From: Neoceratodus forsteri
Taxonomy: Eukaryota; Chordata; Ceratodontiformes; Ceratodontidae
DNA length: 64,000 nucleotides
Assembly: GCA_016271365.2 (NCBI GenBank)
Contig: CM057454.1
Span: 699,747,501-699,811,500, forward strand
Reading direction: 5' to 3'
Shown here: positions 43,693 to 53,440 of the stretch, one piece after another
Layout: every line of letters starts with the position of its first letter
Position numbering within the stretch: position 1 is the stretch's first letter
Translations under genes and position numbers: made by a program
The notes under the pieces: generated by a model
The model's input: the letters and a program-made list of their open reading frames with translations, nothing else
Told to the model about the DNA's origin: nothing
Database searches by the model: none

Positions 43693-44403
43693 TCAGGTAT
43701 TCACCCATTTTGCCAAAGTCGGCCCTTCTAAAGTCCAGTATCCTTGTTTTGTATGGCTTGTCTCCATGGTTGTGCTTATTGTGAAGCACACTGTGCAGTG
43801 GTCACTTGTTCCCAGATGTCTACAGACTTCTAAATTTGTGATCCTCTCTCCATTTGAGAGTACCAGGTCTAGTATTGCTCCCTCCAGAGTGGGTTCCAAC
43901 ACTAGCTGTCTAAGGCCTGCCCCCTGCAGGACATCGAGAATGACCCTGCTCTTTGATGTGGCTGCAGTACATGTCATCCAGTTAACATCTGGCATATTCA
44001 GGTCCCCCATCAACAGTATCTCCCCGTTTTCAGCCATTTTGAGAATGTCCTCTATCATTTTCTTGTCCGTTTCCTCCCCTTGAGACGGGGGTCTGTATAC
44101 AACCCCTGTGCAGATTGCGACGCCATTCCCTGTCTCCAAGGTGACCCAGAGTGCCTCTTGTCCTCCCCCTTTACTTTTTAGTTCTGTAGCTTTGATCCCT
44201 TCCCTTATGTATAGAGCTACTCCACCTCCTCTTTTACCCTTCCTGTCCCTTCTGTAGACTGTGTACCCTGATATGTTGACATCCCAGTCATGGTTCTCCG
44301 TGTACCATGTTTCCATGACTGCCACAATATCCAATTTTTCATCTTCCATCAGGGCTACTACCTCAGGAAGTTTGTTTCCTAGACTACAGGAATTGGTACT
44401 CAT
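43693..44403 (-). pseudogene. CR1 ORF2 endonuclease, all catalytic motifs present
   Basis: A 236-residue open frame: SCSLGNKLPEVVALMEDEKL; DIVAVMETWYTENHDW (glutamate); KRGGGVALYIREGIKATEL; GVAICTGVVYRPPSQGEE; ILLMGDLNMPDVNW (GDFN as GDLN, aspartate and asparagine kept); AILDLVLSNG; and LGTSDHCTVCF (SDH). This enzyme nicks the target to prime reverse transcription. The frame ends near 43693 and the linker continues in another frame, so a frameshift separates it from the polymerase. Confidence 0.9.
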
Positions 44404-44589
44404 TGCCCTCCATTTAATGTTGGCTTTATCCTTTTTCCCCCATCCTTGCTCTTATTGCCCTTGTCTATTTTTCCATTTATTCCTGTCCTGCCCTCTGTTG
44501 AGCTCTGTACCTCAGTGCTTACCTTACTATCTGCCATGTTTTGTTGGGGGGGGAGGTTTGAAATTTCCTGCCTCTTATCAGCATCTCCC

Positions 44590-45105
44590 CCCCCTTGGCT
44601 AGTTTAAAAGCTTGCCAAGGAAGCATTTAAACTTGTCACTTAGGAGCTTGATTCCCTTCGTGGACAGATGCAGACCATCATGCCAGTATAGACGTTCATC
44701 TCTCCAGATGTACCCCAAGTCCCCAATGAAGCCAAAGCCCTGTGCTCTGCACCAGTTTTGCAACCATTCTTTAAACTGCATGGTGTGCAGTACCCTAGCC
44801 TCACCCCTGCCATGGACTGGCAGCATCTCTGAGAAGGTAACCATGCTTGCTACCTGTCTGAGGCCCTTCCCCAGCTCCACAAATTCATCCTGCACTGCAC
44901 TGATTCCATGCCTAGCTAGGTCATTTGTCCCAAGGTGGACAATGATATCTAGTTCCCTCTCCTGTGATGCTGCTTCTGCAATTGTGAGGATTCACTTCTT
45001 GTCCCTCCAAGCCATGGCACCAGGCAGGCACCTTACTTTCCTCTCCTCTCCCTTCCCCAGTTCTACCATCTAACAATTGAGTCCCCTATCAGAAGCTGTT
45101 TCCTT
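44590..45105 (-). pseudogene. CR1 ORF1 esterase with catalytic motifs intact
   Basis: SGNH/GDSL-type esterase in a CR1 ORF1. Minus-strand motifs: LLIGDSIV with the nucleophile serine (GDS codons at 45079-45087), VHLGTND (44920-44937) with its asparagine, and DGLHLS (44662-44679) with the aspartate and histidine. The frame 44895-44599 is open (VTFSEMLPVHGRGEARVLHT, WCRAQGFGFIGDLG). A stop lies near 44990, between block I and block III, so the full protein is broken although every known catalytic position survives. Confidence 0.85.
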
Positions 45106-45234
45106 CCCCTGTGGTGTCCCTTGCCACCCTTTTGTGGGTCTCCCTTGTGGATGTCCTCAGCATTCTTCTTGGTCTCCAATGAAGGGTGCCATCATAGAGG
45201 AACCTTGCTCTGCCAGACACATACATACAGTAGG

Positions 45235-45800
45235 TTAATATCTCTTTTGTTAGAACAAAAATTGAATCTGAAATATCAAATTAAGAATGTGAAGGAGACC
45301 ATGGTTAAATATTAATATAAATGGGCTGTGATCCTGAAACATGAAATGCAGTTTGGTGCACAGGAACCATTTATACCTGGATGCATTTAAAAGTTGTCAG
45401 GAAAGATTATCTGGAAGAGTAATCACAGCCCTAAGGCTCACCTCAGACAGTACCCCATGTATGCACAACAGAAAATGATGACTATCTACCAGGGAACTGC
45501 CACAAAAGCTTTGGGAAAACACAAAAGGATTATTAGAACATATGTGAACTTCCAGGCTTAGATAGTCCTCATATTCAAGACACAATAGTGTGGTCCATGA
45601 CTTCTTCCATTTCCTTGATAGAAGTCCAGGAAGCTATTAAATCTTTGAAAATTAAAACAGCACCAGGGTCAGATGGCTTGCCCCAGAATTTTACAGAACC
45701 TCTTTAGACCATTTATCACCAGTGCTGGCATCAGCTTACAAAGAAATCTTGACTTCTAGAAATGTGCAGTTTGTGCTGACCCAGTAGAATTTCTAGATGC
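45235..45800 (+). pseudogene. Tx1-like ORF2 linker and RT start, resumed after CR1
   Basis: Starts with SLLLEQKLNLKYQIKNVKET and MVKY, parallel to VSLQTLHNQ and EVKREMVSYQ in copy 1. Later, around 45610-45680, comes VQEAIKSLKIKTAPGSDGLP, the RT entry motif. Sequence becomes unreadable after about 45760, so the rest of the RT is missing or too decayed. Confidence 0.7.
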
Positions 45801-46849
45801 TGTAAAGGGAATACTGCTGAAGTCATTACTTATTAGAAGACACAAGACTACCCACATCTACATGGGACATAACATGGTTATGTGCACATGGGAAATTAGA
45901 CGTCAATGGTAATTTTAAACACAGAATATTAGAATTTGTTTATACTACCCACATGTATGCCTGCATTATAATGCCAAGAATGCCTCTCCTTCTTTACCAC
46001 TCTCTGCCTTGTCTTCTGTTCTGTGTCCACTGCTCTACCACCCTTTACCCCTCACTAGGCATGCTGATAGCCTATAGCACTTGCTGGGTTTACATTGAGT
46101 AGTGGTCATACCCTTGGGGTTCTGCTTCTGTAGATAAAACTTACCTCCCCCTCACACCCCTTCACTCCTCTTTAATTCTTCCCTTTTTCAATTTCATACC
46201 ACATCCTCTCATCCCCCTTTTGTTCCCAACATCCTCCCACCATTTCCTCAAGTTAGCCACACTCACCTCTTATGTGCCAGTATTCTGTTCCCCAATTTAT
46301 CCCTCAATGCTCCCCCCTTATCCCCTGCCAATCTCCTTGAGGGGTGTGCATCCTGGAGGGGTAAAGGCTCACCTAATCTCCAACCATCTCGCACTCCCCA
46401 CCCCTTTGTTCTGACAAAGTTCTCACATACTACCCCATGTATTAAAAAAGCAAAATATATCTGTGTTGAAGTGTTTTGTATGTATGTATATGAGTGTATA
46501 TGTATAAAAATGTATATGTGTCTATATATTTAATGCATGAATGTATATAGACTCTATCTGAATGACAAGTGCTGCCTGCCTATCCTAAAAAAAAATGTTT
46601 GGTATACTGTAACTTTAAATGTATTTGGTTGTATGTACAGACTTATCTCTATATATATATATTTTTATTTGGATCTTGTTTTCAAAATTGTATTCCCGTG
46701 TTCCCTTTCCAACAGAACGCATCTGGAAATGAGCTATTGTAGCTCAGTATACCTTTCCTGGTGAAATTTTCCAAAATAAATATTTTTTTTTTTTATTTGA
46801 CTTTCCTTATGCCAAAGTTTTTAACACACCTTAGCAGTATCATGGCAGG
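45801..46849. other. Spacer, nothing recognised
   Basis: Pyrimidine-rich around 45990-46420, then AT-rich with TATATG-type words at 46480-46660. No gene or familiar element. Confidence 0.4.
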
Positions 46850-46918
46850 AGCCTATGTTTCTAACCTCTGATGAAGACAGCGTGGTATTTGGCACATTTC
46901 AATAAATATGGGGAAAGT
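46850..46918 (+). mobile_element. Possible Penelope-like terminal scrap
   Basis: CTCTGATGAAGACAGCGTGG followed by AATAAATATGG resembles the ends of Penelope-type elements (CTGATGAAG, a CGAAAC-like position, AATAAA). The key CGAAAC is not clear, so the call is weak. Confidence 0.3.
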
Positions 46919-47404
46919 TTCACACCAAGACACTAAGAATAATTTTTTGCAGCATGAAAGTACCAGTTGTGACAAGTTCATTATGCCCTATCATTACAAA
47001 AGAAACACCTCCCACATACTGAGGTAGTCCACCAAGTCACAGACACATTACAACACACATACAAAGCAACAATGTCCAGTTTGCCTTCTCATCTATTTGA
47101 CAGCTACTGGAAAGCATGTCCCTGGATCACTAAGGGGTAAGGACATGACCTAGGTGAACATTTTAGAAACAAGGAAAATTACTCCATCATCATATACAGT
47201 AAATATCAGATGTAATGCTTTGTTTTTATTAACACCCAATTTTGTTTTATGAGTTTATATGTTCTTACAATATGTATTCTTCCTATTGTGTCTCCTCTTT
47301 ATTTATAAGTAATTTCATTATTTCTGCTTGAATTTCTCAAATGTTTTGTACTTGTACTGAGAAGATGGTAAGAATGTATACTTATGGTTGTATATCTGTA
47401 ATGT
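46919..47404. other. Spacer, nothing recognised
   Basis: AT-rich, no coding signal, no repeat recognised. Confidence 0.4.
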
Positions 47405-47690
47405 CTTTAACTCAAATAAAATTCCCCTACTCCTGATTGATAAGTGCCAAGGGATCTTTTACATCTACCTGGACAGTGAATCAGAGATTGGCAGGGGATC
47501 TTTGTTTAACATGTAGTCTGAAGAACAGTACCTCAACAGTGCAGCCCCATCCATTTTACACTATAATATCAGTTAACAGTATTACCCAAAGTACCTGGTA
47601 TGGGACTAGAACAAAGGACCTTCTCATCTTCCAGCCCCTGAGGTGAATGTGCTACTTACCGAGCCACTGACACTAAACATGTTGTCAATA
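47405..47690 (-). mobile_element. tRNA-derived SINE
   Basis: On the minus strand, AGTGGCTCGGTAAGTAGCAC near 47682 is an A-box-like head and TTTGTTCTAGTCCC near 47617 a B-box-like word. A body with CAGACTACATGTTAAACAAA, then AAAGATCCCTTGGCACTTAT and AGGAGTAGGGGAATTTTA follows. The order of a tRNA-like head, a TTAAA-cc-GATCCC element and a GTAGGGG tail matches a SINE type common in fishes and amphibians. Not functional as a tRNA. Confidence 0.65.
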
Positions 47691-48027
47691 TAATACTTCC
47701 AGACTACAACTGACCAGGTAAACTTATGCTGGCTGTAAATACATTTTTTCTACCTAACTCCACATTAATGATTTTCTAGTCTTCGGGTAGATGTTATCAT
47801 CATAGCTGTACCTTTATGTTTTATTTATTTATTGAGTTTTGGTAACTGTGTAAGTCCACTAAGACAATTACAGTCCCTTTTTCAGAGTTGACCCGGGAGT
47901 GTAACAACAAACAATGCAGTACAGTACAAAAACAACAAAGGAATTCTGTTACAGTAATAACAAAATTAACATAGAGCAGGTAGGGGATCAAGAGTCATAA
48001 AATATACAGAAACATAAATATAACAGC

Positions 48028-48203
48028 TTATAACAGCTAACACAATAGATACATACACTTTGGTAATAACATATTGCAGGTCAGTTTCGGAATGAACACG
48101 AGCAGCAAAAACTGAATATAACAGCTAACAAGATATTTACAATTAGGTAATTACATTTTGCAAGTCAGTCTCAGGATGACCAGAAGCAGTGAAATCTGAA
48201 GGC
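48028..48203. repeat. Tandem duplication in LINE 3' UTR
   Basis: Two units of about 88 bases. Each has ATAACAGCTAACA, a TAATAACAT- or TAATTACAT-like word, TTGCARGTCAGT and an end near AATCTGA or AACTGA. The second follows the first directly at about 48117. Confidence 0.7.
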
Positions 48204-48346
48204 AGATAAGTAGTATTGGTACAGGAAGGGGTGAAGAGATGGCAAGAATACCATGAGATAAGGATAGGAGGTAAGGAGAGGTCCTGGACAAGGGGTCAGG
48301 TCAGATGAGTAAAAGGATATAGAGCAGTATAAGAGAACATCAGTCA

Positions 48347-49330
48347 TCAATGAAGGCAGGTGTATACTGCAGAGGCAGAGAGAGAGGAAAGCAGGAAAGT
48401 GATGTCCAGATATTTGAAGATAGTGACAGGCTCAAAGGAATCACCATTAAGAGAGGTGATACACAGAGGGGCGATGGTACATGTTGAGGAGGATGAGTGG
48501 GAAAATAACATGCTTTTTGTTTTTTTCCTATTAAGGACAAGTTGATTCTGTCTGAACCAACTTTCAAGAGCAGCAAAGTCTAATGCTAGTTCTCTGTTTA
48601 TCCAGTCAACATCTGGAGACAAGTGATAGATAATAGCATCATCTGCATATAGCTGCGCAGAGGCCCCTCTACAGTTACTGGGTAAATCATTAATAAATAG
48701 GGAGAATAACAGAGGGCCTAAAATGGAGCCCTGGGGTACACCATGCATTATGGGTCTGAGACAAGAGAGAGAACCAGCCCACTTGACCCTTTGAGACCGG
48801 CAGGATACGTAGCTTTGGACCCAACTAAGGGAAATGGTGTCAAGGCCAAGTATATGAAGTTGCTGGAGCTGGAGACTGTGGTTCACCAGGTTGAACGCTT
48901 TTGTAAGGTCAATGAATATGGCACCATTGGCAGACCCATGGTCCATGGCCTGGAATATTTTAGAGGCTACTTTTAACAAGGCAGTGAGGGTGCTATGGTT
49001 CTTTCTGAATCATGTTGGAAGGGGGATAGCAAGTTGAAATGTTAAAGATAATTCTGAAGGTGATTATATACTGTGCATTTCTGAATTTTAGCCAATGAGC
49101 AAAGGATGGATATGAGTCTGAAATTTTCGGCCACTGAGTTAGGCCCCACTTATGTACAGGCACAACAACAGCTTACTTCCACTTTTTGGGAACTGTACTT
49201 GAGAGAAAGAAACTGTTAAACAAGTCACGAAACAGGGCAAGCCAGGGCAGGATCACCCAGCTTAGGAAACTTGTGCTACAGGGTGTCATGGCCAGGTGAG
49301 ATCTCAGCTTTCAAGTTGCCAAGAAGCCTC
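48347..49330 (-). pseudogene. LINE reverse transcriptase
   Basis: The frame 48979-48347 (210 residues): GAIFIDLTKAFNLVNHSLQL (motif A, AFD to AFN), GSLSCLRPIMHGVPQGSILG (motif B intact), LLFSLFINDLPSNCRGA, SAQLYADDAIIYHLS (YADD intact) and LESWFRQNQLVLNRKKTKSM. Upstream, 48980-49330 reads with stops, including LGNLKAEISPGHDTL. Active-site residues remain, but the protein is cut by stops and the L2 insertion. Confidence 0.9.
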
Positions 49331-49635
49331 TGGACCTCTTTGAGAGAGGCCAGCTTCAAGTGGAATGCAGGCTGAGTCCCACAGTAGCCTGAAGATGATG
49401 GGGCCAGGGGGGAACAGATGAGTTCTGGAAGAGAGAGGTGTACGATCTAGTCCGGAAGAGGATTCTATGAATATTTTCTTGGATTAACTGATCAATCTTG
49501 TGTGAGTTTTATTTGAACAGTGAGAGCATTTTGGAGTTTGTATTTATGCAAGCCATGTACTGAAACTTTTGGCTTGCTTGCTTTGCTCCATTTGCAAATT
49601 CTATCCATCTGAGAGTCTCTCTGCTCCCTTGAAGT

Positions 49636-49999
49636 CTTGGCAGTGAGAGTGCCAGGCCTGGGAATTTTTAGACTTTCATTGGTGACATTTTTATGAATTT
49701 TGTGTTGAAACCCTTGGACATTTTGGTTTTTAAGTACTTATATTTTTTATTTTTCATTATAATTGTTTATGGTAGTGAGGGTACCATTAGTTTTCTCTGG
49801 GCATTAATAGTGAGAGTACTTAATTGTCTGGGGTTTTATTTGATTTATTAGATTATTTTTTTTTACTATTTAAATAAATTATTGAAATTATTTTGGATTT
49901 AGTTATTTTCTTTTCTTTTTTGTTAATTGTTATATTATTTTTGGCAGTGAGAGTGCCAGAATAGCCCTTTGGGCACTGGTTAGTGAGAGTACCTGGTGC
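49636..49999 (+). repeat. Five hairpins with a common GTGAGAG loop in the L2 5' UTR
   Basis: Loops GTGAGAG (once GTGAGGG) sit at 49643, 49775, 49810, 49947 and 49983. Flanks pair each time with different bases: CTTGGCA/TGCCAGG (49636-49656), ATGGTA/TACCAT (49769-49787), ATTAATA/TAcTTAAT with a bulge (49803-49824), ATTTGGCA-type/TGCCAGAa-type (49939-49961), and GGCACTGGtTA/TACCTGgTGC with bulges (49972-49999). Spacings of about 36 bases recur twice, and the two pairs are about 173 bases apart, so the region also looks like a decayed tandem repeat. Confidence 0.75.
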
Positions 50000-50182
50000 T
50001 CGGGGACATTTATTGTTTTTGCTTATTGTTTTGGTTTTTTGTTTTGTTGGGCTAATGGGTCTTTGGGGTATTTTGGTTTGTTTTTGAATTTTCTTAATTT
50101 TTTTTTCTAATTTTAATCTGCAATCACTTTAGGATTCTGTTACAATGAATTTGGATTTTTTGGTGTTGTTTTTAGCCACAGT

Positions 50183-50737
50183 TTGGTGGCCTTTTGTGGA
50201 ATGTGCCTGTTTGCTCCCCCAGTCCTGTGCTATTCATCCTCCTATCTCAGTGCCCTCTGCCCATTCTCTCCCCCCTCCCTGCATGCCTCTGTTTACCAGC
50301 ACTGCCATACATTGGGGATTGCTCGTGGGGGGGGTTGGCATGGATGTGCAGGGAGGCACGGACATTGGAGTTCAATTGAGTGGTTCTTTCCCATAGAGGT
50401 AGTTAGGACTAGAAGACGCCCTGGGGTGAAATGGTGTCTGGAACAAGGTGGTCCATGTCTAGTCCCCATACCTAAGGGCACCACCACTTCGGGTGGGAAA
50501 GTAGCTGGGACAGCTCATGAACATCGTCCAACTTGGGCATTGTTATGCAATGCCAGATCCATTAAGAACAAAACTTCACTTATTGCAGATTTTGTTGGAA
50601 CAGCGGATCTGGTTTGCATGACCGAGACCTGGTTGGATGGAAATGCTGCTCCCATTTTGGAGGCAGCTATTCCTTCTGGGTTCTCGGTGATACATCGCCC
50701 AAGATTGGATCATGAGGGGGGTAGCGGTCTGTTTTAA
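50183..50737 (+). pseudogene. L2 ORF N-terminus and endonuclease start
   Basis: A 184-residue frame. The first half is cysteine- and serine-rich without a recognised fold. From residue about 118 the endonuclease begins: WALLCNARSIKNKTSLIADF, LVCMTETWLDGNAAP with the glutamate in TETW, then FSVIHRPRLDHEGGSG. The frame is lost at about 50730, one base off the continuation MRGVAVCFK. The start codon of the real protein is uncertain. Confidence 0.8.
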
Positions 50738-51700
50738 GACTGAATTGGGTCTCACAGGTGTACCAGTTGAGGAGGCCAAACCCTTTGAGTGCACTGTGGT
50801 AGCTGGTGTGGGGTGCAGGATAGCTCTCATCTATTATCCACCCAGGGATGATAAGCTATTCCTGCAGGAAGTAGCAGACTTAGCCACTGGCATGGCTTTG
50901 GAGTCACCCAAACTGATGGTTCTGGGTGATTTCAATGCCTGGGCCGACAACGAAGCCTCGCTTTTTGGACAACACTTCCTCCAGTTGATGATATCACTGG
51001 GCTTCACACAGGTTGTTTCTTCAGCTACCCATAATGGTGGTCACTTCCTAGATTTGGTCTTCCTCCTGGGGATTGAGGCCTCTGATCTGGGGCTGGAACC
51101 TGTCGGTTAGTCTGATCACTACACCATGAGGTTAAATTTTTATACCCCCCTTTGTATGTCTGCTCCTGTGGAGAAGGTCAGTTTCTGCCCTTTATGGGAT
51201 GTGGTCCCTGAAGACCTGGCAGTGGTGATTGACCTCTTGGAGTTCATTGGTGTCTGCTCAGGCCCAGAGCCACTGGTTCTGGCCTATAATAAGGCCATTT
51301 CCTCAGCTCTTGACCTGATTGCTCCAGTCCATGTTCACCTCTTCCCCTTTGCCCTCGGGCCCCTTGGTTTGATGGGTCTTTGAGGGAGTTGCAGAGGTTG
51401 GGACGTAGGTTGGAACAGTGCTGGCAGAAATCTACCTTGTATGCCGACCATCTTATTTTGCTGGAGCATTATCAGCTCTACCAATCAGTGATCTCCCATA
51501 AGAAGGCAGAATTCCTGTCCAGGGAAATCACTGTCGCTCATAATCAACCAGCCCAGCTCTTCTGAACTGTGGACAGGCTGTGCAACCCAACCTGTCTGCA
51601 GCTCCGTCGAGTTTTTTCACAAATGGAGTGTGATGAGATTGCTCGATTCTTCGCGAATAAGGTTGCTGACATCAGATAAGAGATCTGTCAGACCCGCTCT
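50712..51700 (+). pseudogene. L2 endonuclease C-terminal half and linker
   Basis: The frame 50712-51110: RIALIYYPPRDDKLFLQEVA, LMVLGDFNAWADNEASLFG (GDFN), GGHFLDLVFLLGIEASDLGL. A stop at 51108 is followed directly by SDHYTMRL, the SDH box. A linker follows at 51126-51383, shifts, then 51380-51565 (LRELQRLGRRLEQCW-type). One stop and two frameshifts separate otherwise intact catalytic motifs. Confidence 0.85.
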
Positions 51701-53032
51701 ATGGGGGCTGTGGTTGGTCAGTACCCAGCCACTACACCTCTTGTTTTCTGGAGTACCTTTGACTTGCTGGACTTCATTGACATTATGAGGATTGTCCAGG
51801 GTATGCATCATGCGTGCTGTAGTTTAGACCCGGGCCCTACTGCCCTGATTTTGGTTTGTAGTGATTTCATTGAACCAGTCTTGGCTCAGATTGTCCAGTG
51901 CTCCTTGGAATCGGATGAGTTTCCTAGCTCCCTGAAGGAGGTGGTGGTGACACTCCTTCTGAAGAAAGCTTCTTTGGACCCGGATACTCTAGCTAACTAC
52001 AGACCTATCTCGAACCTTCCTTTTGTGGGAAAGGTTATCAAGAAAGTTGTGGCCATTCAACTGGAGAACTATTTGACCATCCATAATATATATGAACCTC
52101 TCCAATCTGGTTTTCATAAGAGGCACAGTACTGAGACTGCTCTGGTTCGGGTGCTCAATGATCTCCTGATGGCAAGAGATTGGAGAAACTACTCTATCTT
52201 GGTAATACTTGATCTCTCCTCAGCTTTTGACACTGTAGACCATGGGGTTCTGCTTGTGCATCTGAGGTCCATCTGTGGACTGACTAGTGCAGTGCTCAGA
52301 AGGTTTTCATCTTTCCTCTCCGGTAGAACTCAGAGAGTCGTCTCTGGAATTTTTTTGTCAGAGTCTTTCTCTCTATCTTGTGGGGTTCCTCAGGGCTCAG
52401 TGTTGCCCCCATGTTGTTTGCAGTGTATATGCTGCCCTGCAGAGACATTGTAAGGCAGTATGGGCTGAGGTTTCACTGCTATGCTGATGATACCCAACTC
52501 TACTTGTCTTTTGCCCCCCGACCAGGTTAGCGCTCTTTCAGTATTTAATAGCTGCCTCGCTGAAATCCAAGACTGGATGAATTCCAGTGGGTTAAAGTTG
52601 AATGCAAGTAAAACTGAAGTTTTGGTTGTGGACCCAGGATGCAGGACAGAGGGGTTGAGGACTGATTGGCCCACCGTTATATTCTTGGGGGGCTCTCAGA
52701 TCCTTACCTCCAAATGGGTGCATGACCTGGGAGTGATACTTGATGATGGGCTGACCCTTCATCATCAGGTGTTGGCAGTCATTAAGTTAGCCTTTTATCA
52801 TCTTAGGAACATTGCCAGAATCAAGCACCTTGTTCCATCCAGTGATTTGCCCATTTTGGTCCATGCCTTTGTGACTTCGTGCCTTGACAATTGCAACTCC
52901 CTTTACTTAGGGCTTCCTGGGGTTGATATCCACTGCTTGCAGCTAGTGCAGAATGCTGCTGCTCGTTTATTGACTGGGGTATCTAGGAGATCTCATATTA
53001 CCCAGTGCTGCGTGATCTGCACTGGCTGCTGA
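51701..53032 (+). pseudogene. L2 reverse transcriptase
   Basis: The frame 51701-52453 (250 residues): VVVTLLLKKASLDPDTLANY, RPISNLPFVGKVIKKVVA, QSGFHKRHSTETALVRVLND, LVILDLSSAFDTVDHGVLL (motif A intact) and SCGVPQGSVLPPCCL (motif B with LGP changed). A frameshift near 52420 precedes YADDTQ, coded at 52482-52499, then the frame 52481-53032 with thumb (GLKLNASKTEVLVVDPGC, LGVILDDGLTLHHQV) and AARLLTGVSRRSHIT. Active-site aspartates are intact. Confidence 0.9.
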
Positions 53033-53425
53033 TACAGTGGCGGATCACCTTTAAGGTAGATTTGTTAACCTACAAAGCCCTACACACACTAGGTCCTGTC
53101 TACTTGAAAGAACTTCTGACTCCTTACACCCCTGTGTGACAGCTCTGCTCAGCTGATGAGGGGTTGCTGGAGATTCCGAGGGTTAGTTTGAATTCATCTG
53201 GTGCTCGTGCTTTTATGTTTGCTGCCCCAACCCTTTTGAATTCTCTGCGCCATCAGCTTCAGGAATGCAGGACTGTGGGGAGCTTTAAGCATGCACTGAA
53301 AATGTTTTTATGGACTAAGGCATTCCCTGATTATTAACTGTTGTGATTTTAAATATGTTTTAACTGTATTGTATGTGATTGTATGAAGCGCCTTAATAAG
53401 GTGAAAGGCACTCAATAAATAAAAC
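53033..53425 (+). pseudogene. L2 C-terminus and 3' UTR
   Basis: Continues in a shifted frame with LHWLLIQWRITFKVDLLTYK, then ALHTLGPVYLKELLTPYTPV. A GSFKHALKMFLWTKAFPDY-like end follows near 53280-53335, and the 3' UTR carries AAGCGCCTTAATAAGGTGAA. This matches the usual L2 ending. Confidence 0.8.
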
Positions 53426-53440
53426 TATTATTATTATTGT

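Larger units (their letters stand above)
41536..45234 (-). mobile_element. CR1 LINE, best-preserved copy, inserted in Tx1-like element
   Basis: On the minus strand it runs from upstream of the esterase (near 45200) to CATAGAAA repeats at 41557-41577, the reverse of the CR1 tail. Nine-base direct repeats TTAATATCT flank it at 41527-41535 and 45235-45243. Removing one repeat plus the insert restores a Tx1 linker frame parallel to copy 1. About 3.7 kb, with ORF1 and all ORF2 domains present but frameshifted. It is the least diverged CR1 here. Confidence 0.85.
47818..49536 (-). mobile_element. Jockey/L2-group LINE, 3' part (split by L2)
   Basis: Its 3' end at the left is a TTTA-type run at 47819-47833. 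The 3' UTR is 47834-48340, then the RT to about 49320, and the end of the linker to 49536. The element continues upstream at 53441. Same layout and tail as the LINE at 14036-17240. Confidence 0.85.
49537..53440 (+). mobile_element. L2 LINE, near full length, with 8-bp target duplication
   Basis: Eight-base direct repeats TTTTGGAG lie at 49529-49536 and 53441-53448. The 3' end is an ATT-type repeat at 53426-53440 after AATAAATAAAA, typical of L2. The 5' UTR (49537 to about 50480) holds five hairpins. One long ORF follows in pieces: endonuclease, linker, RT and C-terminus. It interrupts a minus-strand LINE between linker and RT. At 3.9 kb it is close to complete and comparatively young. Confidence 0.9.

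Noticed and set aside
44590..45105. Host GDSL esterase gene
   Set aside because: It sits directly upstream of CR1 ORF2 in the same orientation, recurs with other CR1 copies in the window and has an internal stop.
47600..47690. Functional tRNA gene
   Set aside because: A- and B-box-like words are present but the cloverleaf is not; it is a SINE head.
49517..49528. A sixth AGTGAGAG word upstream of the L2 hairpins
   Set aside because: It lies left of the target duplication at 49529, in the host LINE, and its flanks do not pair. Chance match.
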